Assembly (NCBI GenBank): GCA_019931185.1
Contig: JAINDK010000050.1
Location: forward strand, 229,589 to 293,588
Direction of reading: 5' to 3'
From: Bryobacter sp. CoA8 C33
GTDB lineage: Bacteria > Acidobacteriota > Terriglobia > Bryobacterales > Bryobacteraceae
Length of the DNA: 64,000 bases
The notes beneath the pieces were generated by a model, which was not told where the DNA came from, did no database searches, and saw only the letters and a program-made list of their open reading frames with translations. A program made the position numbers and the translations under genes. Numbering within the stretch: the first letter of the stretch is position 1; each line of letters starts with the position of its first letter. Positions 19,386 through 29,800 of this stretch are shown piece by piece.

Positions 19386-19550
19386 TCATTGCCAGAAACT
19401 TGAGCCCGGTTCTTGCATCCGCTGCGCAACTTCCATGCGTTGAAAATCTTCGTCAGTCCACCTCTTCCAACATTTGGGCTGCAGTTCACCGTTCTCGTCA
19501 ATGCACCTCGGCCAGTAAGCATAGAGTTTATCGCTACATTCACCCGACAT
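19386..19550 (-). CDS. Possible 54-residue small protein
   Basis: An ATG-initiated frame beginning MSGECSDKLYAYWPRC and ending MQEPGSSFWQ. It is rich in charged and aromatic residues (CWKRWTDEDFQRM) and looks more protein-like than neighbouring frames, but I recognise no family and see no Shine-Dalgarno sequence. The frame is open for another 34 codons upstream. It lies in the 580-base stretch just outside the right edge of the proposed inversion. It could be a real small gene or a fragment. Confidence 0.25.
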   Translation of the reverse strand: MSGECSDKLYAYWPRCIDENGELQPKCWKRWTDEDFQRMEVAQRMQEPGSSFWQ

Positions 19551-19885
19551 AATGCGTTCGACAATATCTTGTTGGGGGGCCAATAGGAAGAGTCCTCGAG
19601 GTTTGCCCGCAAGAGTCCAACAACACAAACGCGTACCGAAGAAGTAACTCACTCACCCACAGCATCCTCGCCGCTCACATCGCGCGGCTTGGCACAAATC
19701 GTTCCCTAGCACAAGACTTCGGCCCTGCCTCAAGGCTTCCCCTGCGGGCGCGCTCCGCGCGGCCTTGACCCGGTCCGAAGCTCGTGCTGTTCTCCCAATA
19801 TCGCCAAGCCACGCTCGGTTCGCCTACGGCCTCACCCGCACTCCGCGAAAATCCTCGCAAAACCACTGGACACAATCATAGGTAG
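19551..19885. other. Non-coding stretch upstream of the cys operon
   Basis: No convincing gene is seen. The part from about 19710 to 19830 is GC-rich with short self-complementary runs such as GCGCGCTCCGCGCG; it may be an intergenic repeat, but no second copy was noticed in this window. No riboswitch consensus was recognised. Confidence 0.4.
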
Positions 19886-19909
19886 TATAATCGATAGACA
19901 ACTATAGAT
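19886..19909 (+). promoter_or_regulatory. Promoter -10 box and overlapping operator-like inverted repeat of cysD
   Basis: A perfect TATAAT occupies 19886-19891. An imperfect inverted repeat, ATCGATAG-ACAA-CTATAGAT (7 of 8 positions paired), spans 19890-19909 and ends one base before the cysD ATG. No good -35 at normal spacing and no Shine-Dalgarno sequence are visible, so the transcript probably has a very short leader and a regulator bound to the repeat would block both promoter and start. An activator or repressor of sulfur assimilation is a reasonable guess, not shown. Confidence 0.55.
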
Positions 19910-19910
19910 T

Positions 19911-20807
19911 ATGCTCTCCGGACATCTGGACCAGCTTGAAGCTGAGTCCATCCACATCCTGCGCGAAGTCGCCGCCAGCTTTGCCCATCCCGTCATCCTG
20001 TATTCGGTCGGCAAGGATTCAAGCGTTCTCGTGCACCTCGCCCGCAAGGCCTTTTCCCCTGGCAAGATCCCTTTCCCCCTCGTCCACATCGACACCACGT
20101 ACGAATACCCGGAACTGATCGAGTTTCGTGACTGGTTTGTGTCGCAAATCGGCGCCCGCCTGATCGTGCACATCAATGAAGAAGCGGTCGCCGCTGGCAC
20201 CAATCCATATGCCCTCGGCACCGCCAAGTGTTGCAGCCTCCTCCGCACCAGGGCCCTCGTCGAGGGCCTCGAAAAGCTTGGAGCCGACGCCGCCATCGGG
20301 GGCGCCCGCCGCGACGAAGAACGCTCCCGCGCCAAGGAACGTGTCTTTTCCTTCCGCAACCGCTTCGGCCAGTGGGACCCCAAGGACCAGCGCCCCGAAC
20401 TCTGGAACCTCTACAACCCCAAGGTTGACCCCGGAGAGAGCATGCGTGTCTTCCCGCTCTCCAACTGGACCGAGTTCGACGTTTGGCGCTACATCGAACG
20501 CGAAGAAATTCCGATCGTGCCGCTTTACTTCGCCGCTCCCCGCGAAGTCTATGTGCGCGGCAATAGCCTGATTCCGGTCAAGGCCAACGTCCGCCCCCTT
20601 CCCGGCGAACAGCCGCAAATTCGCCTGTGCCGCATGCGCTCCCTCGGCTGCACCCCTTGCTCCGGGGCCATCGAAAGCGACGCCGACACCGTCCCCAAAA
20701 TCATCGACGAACTCTTCCTGTTTCGCCGCAGCGAACGCGAGAACCGCGTCATCGACCATGACCAGGACGGCTCGATGGAAATCAAGAAACGCGAGGGCTA
20801 CTTCTAA
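19911..20807 (+). CDS. cysD: Sulfate adenylyltransferase subunit 2 (ATP sulfurylase small subunit)
   Basis: A 298-residue PP-loop (adenine nucleotide alpha hydrolase) enzyme close in length to E. coli CysD (about 302). The start agrees with [17 protein letters not shown], the conserved opening. The PP-motif is [19 protein letters not shown]; later blocks [20 protein letters not shown] and [21 protein letters not shown] are diagnostic, and it ends in [12 protein letters not shown]. It forms APS from ATP and sulfate with the GTPase CysN. First gene of cysD-cysN-cysH-tauE, overlapping cysN by one base. Cysteines in KCCSLLRTR and GCTPC are additional to the E. coli pattern. Confidence 0.95.
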   Translation: MLSGHLDQLEAESIHILREVAASFAHPVILYSVGKDSSVLVHLARKAFSPGKIPFPLVHIDTTYEYPELIEFRDWFVSQIGARLIVHINEEAVAAGTNPYALGTAKCCSLLRTRALVEGLEKLGADAAIGGARRDEERSRAKERVFSFRNRFGQWDPKDQRPELWNLYNPKVDPGESMRVFPLSNWTEFDVWRYIEREEIPIVPLYFAAPREVYVRGNSLIPVKANVRPLPGEQPQIRLCRMRSLGCTPCSGAIESDADTVPKIIDELFLFRRSERENRVIDHDQDGSMEIKKREGYF

Positions 20808-22354
20808 TGCAAACCACTCTTCGCTTCTCCACGGCCGGCAGCGTCGATGACGGCAAAAGCACCCTCATCGGCCGCCTCCTCTTCGACACCAACGGTGCCT
20901 ACGACGACCAGATCGAGGCCGTGCGCAACTCCAAAGTCAATCGCAGTGGCCGCGAACTCGACCTCTCCCTGCTCACCGATGGCCTAAGAGCCGAACGCGA
21001 ACAAGGCATCACCATCGATGTCGCCTACCGCTTCTTCGCCACCGCCAAGCGGCGCTTTCGCATCGCTGACACCCCCGGCCATGAACAGTACACCCGCAAC
21101 ATGGCCACCGGCGCCTCCACCTCCGATGCCGCCATCATTCTCGTCGACGCCATCAAGGGCGTCAGCCGCCAAACCCTGCGCCATGCCACCATCTCCAGCC
21201 TCCTCGGCATCGAGCACCTCATCTTCGCCGTCAACAAAATGGACGCCATGGACTGGCGCGAGGATGTCTACGCCGGCATCTGCGCCGAACTCCGCCGTCA
21301 CTGCTCCCGCTGGCCCGGCGCCCGCTTGCACTACCTCCCCGTCAGCGCCCTTGATGGCGATAATGTCGCCCGCCGTGGCGGCCGCGCCGCCTGGTATAAC
21401 GGCCCCAGCCTGCTCGACCTCATCGAAACTCTCGAAATCTCCCCCGCCCCGGCCCCCTTCCGCTTCCCCGTGCAATATGTCATCCGCCCTGGCGACGGCT
21501 TTCGTGGCTTCGCCGGGCGAGTCGCCAGCGGCACTGTTGCCCCCGGTGATACAGTCGCTGTTCTCCCGAGCGGTCGCCGCGCCACCGTTCGCGGAGTACA
21601 TACCTTTGACGGTCCACAACCCGCCGCGCACGAGGGTCAAAGCGTCACCCTCATCCTCGACGAAGAAGTCGACATCAGCCGCGGCGATCTCATCTCGCTC
21701 GACCGCGCCCGCCCCGAGTTGAGCCGCCACCTCGAAGCCGATCTCGTCTGGATGGCCGAAGAGCCTCTCGATCTCAACTTCCCTTATCTGCTCCGCGCCG
21801 CCACGCGCGAATTGAGCGCCATGGTCTCCTCCATCCATTGGAGCCTCGATCCCGCCACCGGCGAACAACTCCCCGCCCACACCGCCCAGTTGAACGACAT
21901 CCTCCGCATCTCCCTCGAGACCACCCAGCCCCTCGCCTTCGATCCCTATTCCCGCTGCCGCGAAACCGGTAGTTTTATCCTCATCCACCCCCGCACCAAT
22001 CGCACCATCGCCGCCGGCATGATCGTCCGCGGTCGCCCCCAACAGGATCAGAAGGACGCCCGCCTCGCCTTTGACCTTGGTCCCGTCACGCCCGGTGAGC
22101 GTGCCGAACGCTACGGCCATCTCCCCGCCGTCGTCTCCTCCCCCAATCCCGACCTGCTCGAACGCCAACTCTTCGAGCACGGCGCCCTCGTCGTCCGCTG
22201 GCCGTCCGCACCCCCGCCGGGCCTCGAATCCACCGGCGCCATCATCATCGCCCCCGGCGGCCTGCTCGTCCCCGAACACGGCGCTCTCGAATTTCTCGAA
22301 AATGCGGGGATTCTCATCCGCCGCGAAAACTTCAAATCAGGAGAAGGCATATGA
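20807..22354 (+). CDS. cysN: Sulfate adenylyltransferase subunit 1 (GTPase) with short non-canonical C-terminal tail
   Basis: A 515-residue translation-factor-type GTPase. G1 is GSVDDGKST, the switch region is EREQGITIDVAYR, G3 is DTPGHEQY and G4 is NKMD; two beta-barrel domains follow. It drives APS synthesis by CysD through GTP hydrolysis. Compared with plain CysN (about 475) it has an extra 80 or so residues from VTPGERAERYGHLPAVV onward. In bifunctional CysNC proteins this is where the APS kinase begins (P-loop GLSGAGKST); here no P-loop exists, but fragments such as LLERQLFEHGALVVRW recall the kinase's first helix. I read the tail as a shrunken APS kinase relic, with moderate confidence. 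Confidence 0.9.
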   Translation: MQTTLRFSTAGSVDDGKSTLIGRLLFDTNGAYDDQIEAVRNSKVNRSGRELDLSLLTDGLRAEREQGITIDVAYRFFATAKRRFRIADTPGHEQYTRNMATGASTSDAAIILVDAIKGVSRQTLRHATISSLLGIEHLIFAVNKMDAMDWREDVYAGICAELRRHCSRWPGARLHYLPVSALDGDNVARRGGRAAWYNGPSLLDLIETLEISPAPAPFRFPVQYVIRPGDGFRGFAGRVASGTVAPGDTVAVLPSGRRATVRGVHTFDGPQPAAHEGQSVTLILDEEVDISRGDLISLDRARPELSRHLEADLVWMAEEPLDLNFPYLLRAATRELSAMVSSIHWSLDPATGEQLPAHTAQLNDILRISLETTQPLAFDPYSRCRETGSFILIHPRTNRTIAAGMIVRGRPQQDQKDARLAFDLGPVTPGERAERYGHLPAVVSSPNPDLLERQLFEHGALVVRWPSAPPPGLESTGAIIIAPGGLLVPEHGALEFLENAGILIRRENFKSGEGI

Positions 22355-22998
22355 GCCAAGTCCTCGCCTCCATCGATCAGGTGCTTCAAGAAAACGCCTG
22401 CTATACCTGCAGCTTCCAACTCGAGGACGTCGTCCTCCTCCACCACCTCCTCGAGCGCAGGCCCAACATTCCCGTTCTCTTCCTCGAAACCGGATACCAC
22501 TTCGGCGCTACCTACGAATACCGCGACCGCCTGACACGTGATTGGAACCTCAACCTCCACAACCTCATCCCCACTCGCACCGCCGCCGAACAGGAGGCCG
22601 AATTCGGCCAGCTCTACCTTACTGAGCCCTCCCGCTGCTGCCAGTTGCGCAAAGTCGACCCCCTCTTCGACGCCCTCCAGAACTACGACGCCTGGTTCAC
22701 GGGCCTCCGCCGCGAGCAATCTCCCACCCGCGCCCGGCTCGAGATCTTCGAGCAGGCTACCCTGCCCGGTGGCCGCGTCATCCCCAAGGTCAGCCCCCTC
22801 GCCCACTGGAGTTGGAAAGAGGTCTGGCAATATGCCCGCCAACACAACCTCCCCATTCTCGAACTCTACGACCGCGGCTATACCAGCATCGGCTGCGAAC
22901 CCTGCACCGCGCTGCCCGCCTCGGAGGAAAACCTCCGCAGTGGCCGCTGGGGAGGCAAGAAGCTCGAGTGCGGCATTCATACCTTCAACCCCGAATAA
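22351..22998 (+). CDS. cysH: Assimilatory adenylylsulfate (APS) reductase, [4Fe-4S] type
   Basis: A 215-residue PAPS/APS reductase-family protein. Cys96-Cys97 (SRCCQLRK) with Cys182 and Cys185 (GCEPC) give the CC...CxxC ligand set of the [4Fe-4S] cluster that marks APS-using enzymes rather than E. coli-type PAPS reductase. The catalytic cysteine is Cys207 in the terminal ECGIH motif. It reduces APS to sulfite with thioredoxin, so APS kinase is unnecessary, in keeping with the kinase-less CysN next door. An extra CxxC (ACYTC, 17-20) lies near the N-terminus. It overlaps cysN by four bases. Downstream sulfite reductase is not in the window. Confidence 0.9.
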   Translation: MSQVLASIDQVLQENACYTCSFQLEDVVLLHHLLERRPNIPVLFLETGYHFGATYEYRDRLTRDWNLNLHNLIPTRTAAEQEAEFGQLYLTEPSRCCQLRKVDPLFDALQNYDAWFTGLRREQSPTRARLEIFEQATLPGGRVIPKVSPLAHWSWKEVWQYARQHNLPILELYDRGYTSIGCEPCTALPASEENLRSGRWGGKKLECGIHTFNPE

Positions 22999-23011
22999 TT
23001 GAAAGGCACTT

Positions 23012-23767
23012 ATGGAAATCTTGCTCGGCTTCGCGATAGCCATCGTCGTCGGACTCACAGGCGCCGGCGGCGGTCCCCTTACCGTGCCCCTGCTCGTGCT
23101 CCTGCTCGGCCGCAGCGCCGCTGAGAGCGTCGGCACCTCCCTAGCCTTCGTCTTCGTGACGAAACTCTTCGCCTCTCCTTCCTACATCTTTCGCGGCAAC
23201 GTCGACTGGCCCATCCTTGGCTTCATGCTTGCCGGCGGCCTCCCCGGACTGCTGGCCGGCTCCTGGATCCTCCTGCATCTCAGCAAGCAACAAATCGAAC
23301 CCATCCTGCTGCCCCTCGTCGGTATCACCATCGCCGCCCTCGCCCTCTTCCGCCTCGTTCGCATCCACCAAATGCCCCGCCCGCAACGGGAAAACCGCGC
23401 CATCCTCCCCCTCGCCACCCTCCCCATCGGCATCGAAGTCGGCTTTTCCTCGGCCGGCGCCGGCGCCCTCGGCGGCCTCCTTCTCATGTTCAAAACCCGC
23501 CTCGAAGCCGCCACCATCGTCGGCACGGACCTCCTGTTCGGCCTCGCCCTCAGCTTCGTCGGCAGTGGCATCCATGTCATCTTCGGCCACGTCGACGAGG
23601 CCCTCGTCTTCCAACTCCTCCTCGGTGGCATCCCCGGCGCCCTCCTCGGATCCTGGCTCGGTACCCGCGTCCCGTCAAATACCCTTCAGGTCGCCATGAG
23701 CCTCGTCTTCGGCTACCTCGGTCTCCATATGAGCTGGAAAGGCCTCGCGCCCCTGCTCATCCGCTAA
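23012..23767 (+). CDS. TauE/SafE family sulfite/sulfonate exporter-like membrane protein
   Basis: A 251-residue polytopic membrane protein of the TauE/SafE (DUF81) family: LTGAGGGPLTVPLLVLLLG near the first helix and a second, inverted half containing FSSAGAGALGGLLLMF, with about seven or eight hydrophobic segments. Members export sulfite, sulfoacetate or related anions. Its place 13 bases after the APS reductase suggests it relieves sulfite produced there, or moves sulfate; direction is not evident from sequence. GAAAGG lies a few bases before the start. The stop is one base from the convergent RND permease stop. Confidence 0.8.
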   Translation: MEILLGFAIAIVVGLTGAGGGPLTVPLLVLLLGRSAAESVGTSLAFVFVTKLFASPSYIFRGNVDWPILGFMLAGGLPGLLAGSWILLHLSKQQIEPILLPLVGITIAALALFRLVRIHQMPRPQRENRAILPLATLPIGIEVGFSSAGAGALGGLLLMFKTRLEAATIVGTDLLFGLALSFVGSGIHVIFGHVDEALVFQLLLGGIPGALLGSWLGTRVPSNTLQVAMSLVFGYLGLHMSWKGLAPLLIR

Positions 23768-23768
23768 C

Positions 23769-26700
23769 CTACGCCACCACCGGCTCGCCCAGGCCCCCGG
23801 CCGCCTTCTGCTTCGTCAGCCGCGCCAGATACGTATACACCACCGGCGTCAGATACAGCGTCACCAACTGCGAAAACAGCAACCCGCCCACCACCACCAA
23901 CCCCAGCGGCTGCCGCGCCTCTCCCCCCGCCCCATACCCGATCGCAATTGGCACCGCCCCCAGCAACGCGCACATCGTCGTCATCATAATCGGCCGGAAC
24001 CGCACCAGACAGCCCTGATAGATCGCCTCAGCCGGGCTCATCCCCTCCCGCTCCGCCTCGAGCGCGAAGTCGATCTGCATGATCGCGTTCTTCTTTACGA
24101 TCCCGATCAGCATGATCAGTCCCACGAACGCATAAATGCTCAAATCCATACGGAACAGATACAGCGTCAGCAATGCTCCGAATCCCGCGCTCGGCAGCCC
24201 CGACAAAATCGTGATCGGGTGTATGAAGCTCTCATACAAAATCCCCAGCACGATGTACACCACCGCGATCGCTACCGCCAGCAATACCCACAGGTTGCCC
24301 AGCGATCCGTAAAATGCCGACGCCGCTCCCTGAAAATTCGCACTCACCGTGTCCGGCAACACCCGCCCCGCCGCTCCCGCCACATCCTCGAGCGCCGTCC
24401 CCAGCGATGCCCCCGGCTTGATCCCGAACGAGACCGTCACCGCGTTCAACTGCCCATAATGGCTGATCGCCAGCGGCCCACTGTCCAGATCGACCTTCGC
24501 CAGCGCCCCCAACGGAATCAGATTGTCGTTGCCCGACTTGAAGTACAGCATCGACAGCAGCTTCGGATCCGCCTGATACTCCGGCAACAACTCCAGCAAC
24601 ACCTTGTACTCGTTCACCGGTGAATAAATCGTCGAGGCCCACCGCGGACCATAGGCATCAAACAGCGCATTCTCAATCTGCGTCACATTCAATTGCATGC
24701 TCGCCGTCTTGTCCCGGTCCACTTCGATCTTCACTTGCGGCGACCGGATCATCAGATCGTTGGTCACGTCCGCGATCGTCGGTAGCTTTTCCAGTTCTTC
24801 GGTCAACTCCTTAGCCGTCTCGTACAACTCCGCCTTGTCCGGCGAATACAGCGTGTACTGATACGGACTCTTCGACACCAGCCCGCCAATGCGCACCACC
24901 GGCGGGTTCTGCGGATACACTTTCAGGCCTGGAAACTGTAATAGTTGCGGTCGCAACCTTTCAATAATCCGGTCCACCAGCTCCGTCCGCTCGTGCCTTG
25001 GCTTGAGATGCACCACCAGCTGCCCGTAATTGTTGCCGCCCAGCGCCGCCGCCGCCGACCCGCCCACGTTCGACACCAGCGAATCCACTGCCGGGTCCTG
25101 CCGCAGCAGCTCCGCGATCTGGTTCTGGTACTCCACCATTCGCCGGAACGAAGTCCCTTCCTGCGCCTCCGTGATCACCGTCATCTGATCCGTGTCCTGA
25201 TCCGGTATAAACCCCTTCGGCACTTCCCGGAACAACCAAACCGTCGCCGCCAGGATCAACCCCGAGAACATCATCGTCGCCAACCGGTGCCGCATCACCC
25301 ACTGCAGACTCATGTCATAGCTTCGCAGCCATAGCTCAAACCATTTCTCCGTCACCCGGTAAAACCAAGACTCCTGCCCCGCATGCCCCTTCAGAAAACG
25401 GCTCGAAAGCATCGGCGTCAAGGTCACGCTCACCACCCCGGAAATCAGGATCGCCACGCAAATCGTCACCGAAAACTCCTGGAACAGGCGCCCCAACACT
25501 CCTCCCATGAACAGAATCGGAATGAAGACGGCCGCCAGTGAAATCGTCATCGACACAATCGTGAATCCAATCTCCGCCGCCCCCTCGAGAGCCGCCTGCA
25601 TTGGCGGCTTGCCCATCTCCATGTGACGCACAATGTTCTCGAGCATCACAATCGCATCGTCGACCACGAAGCCGATTGCCAGGATCAACGCCATCATCGA
25701 CAGGTTGTCGAGCGAGTACCCGCACAGATACATCACCGCGAACGTACCCACAATCGAAAACGGCAGCGCCAGGCTCGGTATCACCGTCGCCGAAAAATTC
25801 CGCAGGAAAACAAAGATCACCGCCACGATCAGCCCCAGCGTCAGCAGCATCGTGAACTGCACATCCTTATAGCTTTCCCGGATCGTCTCCGAGCGGTCGT
25901 AGAAAACCTTCATCTCCACCGACGGCGGCAAATCCTGCTGGAATTGCGGCATCAGCTTCATAATGCCGTCCGTTACCGCGATCGTATTCGTCCCCGGCTG
26001 CCGCTGGATCCCCAACACAATCGACCGCCGGCATCCCCCCTCATCGCAGAACCACGACGCCGTCCGCTCGTCCTCCACTCCATCGATTACCTTGCCCAAT
26101 TCCTGCAACCGGACCGGCGAACCCCGCCGGTAGCTCACGATCACCGGTTTGAATGCTTCCGCGTTCATCAACTGCCCACTCGCCTGCAGCGTAAACGCCC
26201 GCTGCGGTCCATTGATCGTTCCCGTTGGCAGATTCACATTCCAATTGCGCAGCGCCGTCTCCACCTCGTTGATCCCCACCTGCCGCGCCGCCATCGCATA
26301 AGGGTCCATCTGCGCGTGCACCGCATAGCGTTGCGCCCCCAGGATCGCCACCTGCGCCACGCCCGTCACCTGGCTGATCCGCTGCGCCACGCGCGTCTCG
26401 GCGAATTCGTTCAAGGCATAAAGCGGCATCGACGTCGAACTCAACGCCAGATACAGAATCGGTTGATCCGCCGGGTTCACCTTCGTGAATGTTGGCGGCG
26501 TCGGCATCCCCGGCGGCAGCATCCGCGAGGATTGCGTAATCGCTGCCTGCACATCCACCGCCGCTCCGTCCAGGCTCCGCTCGAGATCGAATTCCAGCGT
26601 GATCTGCGTCGAGCCCAGCGTGTTGATGCTCGTCATCGACGCCAGTCCGGCAATCGTCGAAAACTGCGCCTCAAGCGGCGTCGCTACCGCCGATGCCATC

Positions 26701-26873
26701 GTCTCCGGGCTCGCCCCCGGCAATTGCGCCGTCACCAGCAGCGTCGGCAAATCCACGTTCGGCAAATCGCTCACCGGCAAATTGCGGTATGCAATCACGC
26801 CAAACAGTCCAATCGCCACCATCAGCAGCGTCGTCGCGATCGGACGCTCAATAAAGATCTTGCTTACGTTCAT
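23769..26873 (-). CDS. RND efflux permease, second (MdtC-like position)
   Basis: A 1,034-residue inner-membrane proton antiporter of the HAE1/AcrB class. It starts MNVSKIFIERPIATTLLMV, the standard first helix, has the proton-relay aspartates in ILAIGFVVDDAIVMLENIVRHME (helix 4), and ends in the usual repeat FVGLIMLIGIVKKNAIMQIDFA. Two large periplasmic loops are intact. It overlaps the preceding permease gene by four bases (ATGA). Two non-identical permeases with one adaptor recall the MdtABC layout, where a heterotrimer exports bile salts, novobiocin or metals. No TolC-like outer-membrane gene is present, so the channel must be shared. Confidence 0.9.
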   Translation of the reverse strand: MNVSKIFIERPIATTLLMVAIGLFGVIAYRNLPVSDLPNVDLPTLLVTAQLPGASPETMASAVATPLEAQFSTIAGLASMTSINTLGSTQITLEFDLERSLDGAAVDVQAAITQSSRMLPPGMPTPPTFTKVNPADQPILYLALSSTSMPLYALNEFAETRVAQRISQVTGVAQVAILGAQRYAVHAQMDPYAMAARQVGINEVETALRNWNVNLPTGTINGPQRAFTLQASGQLMNAEAFKPVIVSYRRGSPVRLQELGKVIDGVEDERTASWFCDEGGCRRSIVLGIQRQPGTNTIAVTDGIMKLMPQFQQDLPPSVEMKVFYDRSETIRESYKDVQFTMLLTLGLIVAVIFVFLRNFSATVIPSLALPFSIVGTFAVMYLCGYSLDNLSMMALILAIGFVVDDAIVMLENIVRHMEMGKPPMQAALEGAAEIGFTIVSMTISLAAVFIPILFMGGVLGRLFQEFSVTICVAILISGVVSVTLTPMLSSRFLKGHAGQESWFYRVTEKWFELWLRSYDMSLQWVMRHRLATMMFSGLILAATVWLFREVPKGFIPDQDTDQMTVITEAQEGTSFRRMVEYQNQIAELLRQDPAVDSLVSNVGGSAAAALGGNNYGQLVVHLKPRHERTELVDRIIERLRPQLLQFPGLKVYPQNPPVVRIGGLVSKSPYQYTLYSPDKAELYETAKELTEELEKLPTIADVTNDLMIRSPQVKIEVDRDKTASMQLNVTQIENALFDAYGPRWASTIYSPVNEYKVLLELLPEYQADPKLLSMLYFKSGNDNLIPLGALAKVDLDSGPLAISHYGQLNAVTVSFGIKPGASLGTALEDVAGAAGRVLPDTVSANFQGAASAFYGSLGNLWVLLAVAIAVVYIVLGILYESFIHPITILSGLPSAGFGALLTLYLFRMDLSIYAFVGLIMLIGIVKKNAIMQIDFALEAEREGMSPAEAIYQGCLVRFRPIMMTTMCALLGAVPIAIGYGAGGEARQPLGLVVVGGLLFSQLVTLYLTPVVYTYLARLTKQKAAGGLGEPVVA

Positions 26874-29800
26874 GAATGTGCTTCACCCAGCTTGCTCTCG
26901 CTGCCCACCAAGCCCCGCCCCCGCGCCGCCCACAGGCTCTGCAGCTTATCCAGATACACGTACACCACCGGCGTCAGATAAAGCGTAATCGCCTGCGAGA
27001 ACAGCAGCCCACCCACCACCACCAGCCCCAGCGGCTTCCGGGCCTCGCCCCCCGCTCCATATCCCACCGCGATCGGCACAGCCCCCAGCAGCGCCGCCGC
27101 CGTTGTCATCATGATCGGCCGGAACCGTGTCACGCATCCCGCGAAGATCGCCCGGTCCGCCGGCAGCCCCTCGTTGCGCTGCGCCGCCAGCGCAAAATCG
27201 ATCTGCATGATTGCATTCTTCTTGACCAGCCCGATCAGCAGGATCAGCCCCACAAACGCATAGATGTTCAACTCCCCGCCCGTGATCAGCAGCGTCATCA
27301 GCGCCCCGAATGCCGCGCTCGGCAGCCCCGAGAGAATCGTGATCGGATGAATGAAACTCTCATACAGCACCCCCAGCGTGATGTAGACCACCAGCACCGC
27401 CACGATCAGCAACATCGTCATGTTCGCCAACGATTCCTGGAACACCTTCGCCGTACCCGCGAAATTCAGATTGATTCCCGCCGGCAGCTTCTCCTTGGCC
27501 ATCTCCTGGATCTCCTCCACAGCCTCGCCCAGCGCCACACCCGGCTTCAGATTGAACGATACCGTCACGCTCGGCAACTGCCCCGAATGGTTGATCGTCT
27601 GCGGCCCCACATCCTCCACCCGCCGCGTCACCGCGTCCAACGGAATCAGCCGCCCATCCCCCGACTTCAAATACATCTTCGAGAGCATGTCGGCGAAGGC
27701 CTGATAGCGCGGCGTCACCTCGAGCATCACCCGGTATTGGTTGTTCGGTGCATAGATCGTGCTCGCGAAGTTGCTCCCATACCCGTTGTAGATCGCCTGT
27801 TCGATCATCTGCACGTCCAGGTTGTAGGTCGCCGCCTTGTCCCGGTCCACCTCAATGCGCACCCGCGGGCTCCGCATCTGTATGTCGCTGTTGATGTCCA
27901 GCACGCTCGGCAGCTTTGCCACCTCTCGCTCAAATCGCTGCCCCTCCCGGTACAACACCGTCGTGTCCTGCGCCTGCAGCGTCACTTGGTAGCTCGAGCT
28001 CGATCCTCGCCCGCCAATCCGGATCGCCGGCGGCAGCGTCGGCACCGCCCGCACCCCCGGCACCTGCGCCAGCTTCGGCCGCAGCCGGTTCGCAATCTCC
28101 GCCGCTGAACTCCTGCGCTGCTTCAGCGGCTTCAACGCCACGAACATCCTCCCCGTGTTGCTCCCCCCGCCACCCCCGCCGCCCATCATCCCGCCCCCCA
28201 CGCTCGAAAGAAAACTCTCGATATCCGGGTCCGCCGCCAGGATCTGGTTGATCCGCTCCTGATACTGCCGCATCGCCAGATAGCTTGTCCCTTGCGCCAT
28301 CTCGGTATTCACATAAATCTGATCCGTATCCACTTCCGGAATGAACCCTTTCGGCACCCGCTCAAATAACCACGCCGTCGCCCCAAACATACCGAAAAAC
28401 ACCACCACCATCACGAAATGATGTTGCACCACCCAGCCCAGGCTCACTGCATATGTCCGCGTCGCCAGCCGCAGCGGTGCCTCCACCATCCGCGCCAGTA
28501 TCCCCACATTCTCCGGCGCATGCGCCCGCAGTATCCGGCTCGCCAGCATCGGCGTCAACGTCACCGACACAAATCCCGATATCAGCACCGCCGCCGTGAT
28601 CGTCACCGCAAACTCGTTAAACAACCGCCCCAATACACCGCCCATGAACAGAATCGGGATGAACACCGCCGCCAGCGAGATCGTCATCGAGATGATCGTG
28701 AACCAGATTTCCCGCGAACCCCGCAACGCCGCCTCCATCGGCGATTCCCCCCGCTCGATGTGCCGCACGATGTTCTCGAGCATCACAATCGCATCGTCCA
28801 CCACGAAGCCCACCGACAGGATAATCGCCATCATCGACAGGTTGTTCATCGAAAACCCTAGCAGATACATCACTGCGAAGGTGCCCACCAGCGACACCGG
28901 CAGGGCCAGCGACGGAATCAACGTCGCCGTCGCCTTCCGCAAAAACAGGAAGATCACCAGGATCACCAGCCCCAGCGTCAGCATCAGCGTCACCTGGATA
29001 TCGGCGAACGCTTCCCGGATATTCTTCGAGCGGTCACTGCGTATCGTCAGATCCACCGTCGGCGGCAATTGCTTCTGGATCGACGGCAGCGCCCGCTTCA
29101 CCGCGTCGTTCACCTCGATCACGTTGCTGCCCGGCTGCCGCATCACCATCAGGTTGATCCCCTGCGTGAAGCGTTTATCGGCGAAGTTCCAGGCCATCGT
29201 CCGCTCGTCTTCGCTCCCGTCGCGCACCGTGCCCAACTCCGCCAGCCGCACCGGCGCCCCATTGCGGTACGCCACGATCAGATCCTGATAATCCTCCGCC
29301 GTCGGCAATTGCCCGTTGGCCTGGATCGAATACGCCCGGTTCGGACCCCATAGCGTCCCGGTCGGAACGTTCGCGTTCCAGTTCCGGATCGCATCACTCA
29401 CCTCATTGATCCCGATACCGCGCGCCGCCAGTTTCTCCGGGTCCACTTGCACCCGCACCGCGTACTTTTGGGAGCCCATGATGTTCACTTGCGCCACCCC
29501 GTTGATCGAGGAGATCCGCTGCCCCACCACCGTCTGCGCATACTCGTCCAGCTTCCACTTCGGCATCGACCCCGATGTCAGCGCAAAGAACAAAATCGGG
29601 CTGTCCGACGGATTCACCTTCCGGAAACTCGGCGGGTTCGGCATCCCCGGCGGCAACAGCGGCATCGCCGCACTGATCGCCGTCTGCACGTCCACCGCCG
29701 CCCCGTCGATTTCCCGCGATAAATCGAACTGCATCGTCAGGCTCGTCGATCCCAGCGAATTCGTGCTCGTCATCGAATCCACGCCCGCAATCGTCGTGAA

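Noticed and set aside
19300..19900. Replication origin or terminus at the skew reversal
   Set aside because: No dnaA, DnaA boxes or dif-like site was seen, and the split gene explains the reversal better. The full replicon would be needed to exclude it.
20984..22279. 431-codon open frame antisense to cysN
   Set aside because: Glycine/glutamate-rich shadow of a clear GTPase gene with no family motif.
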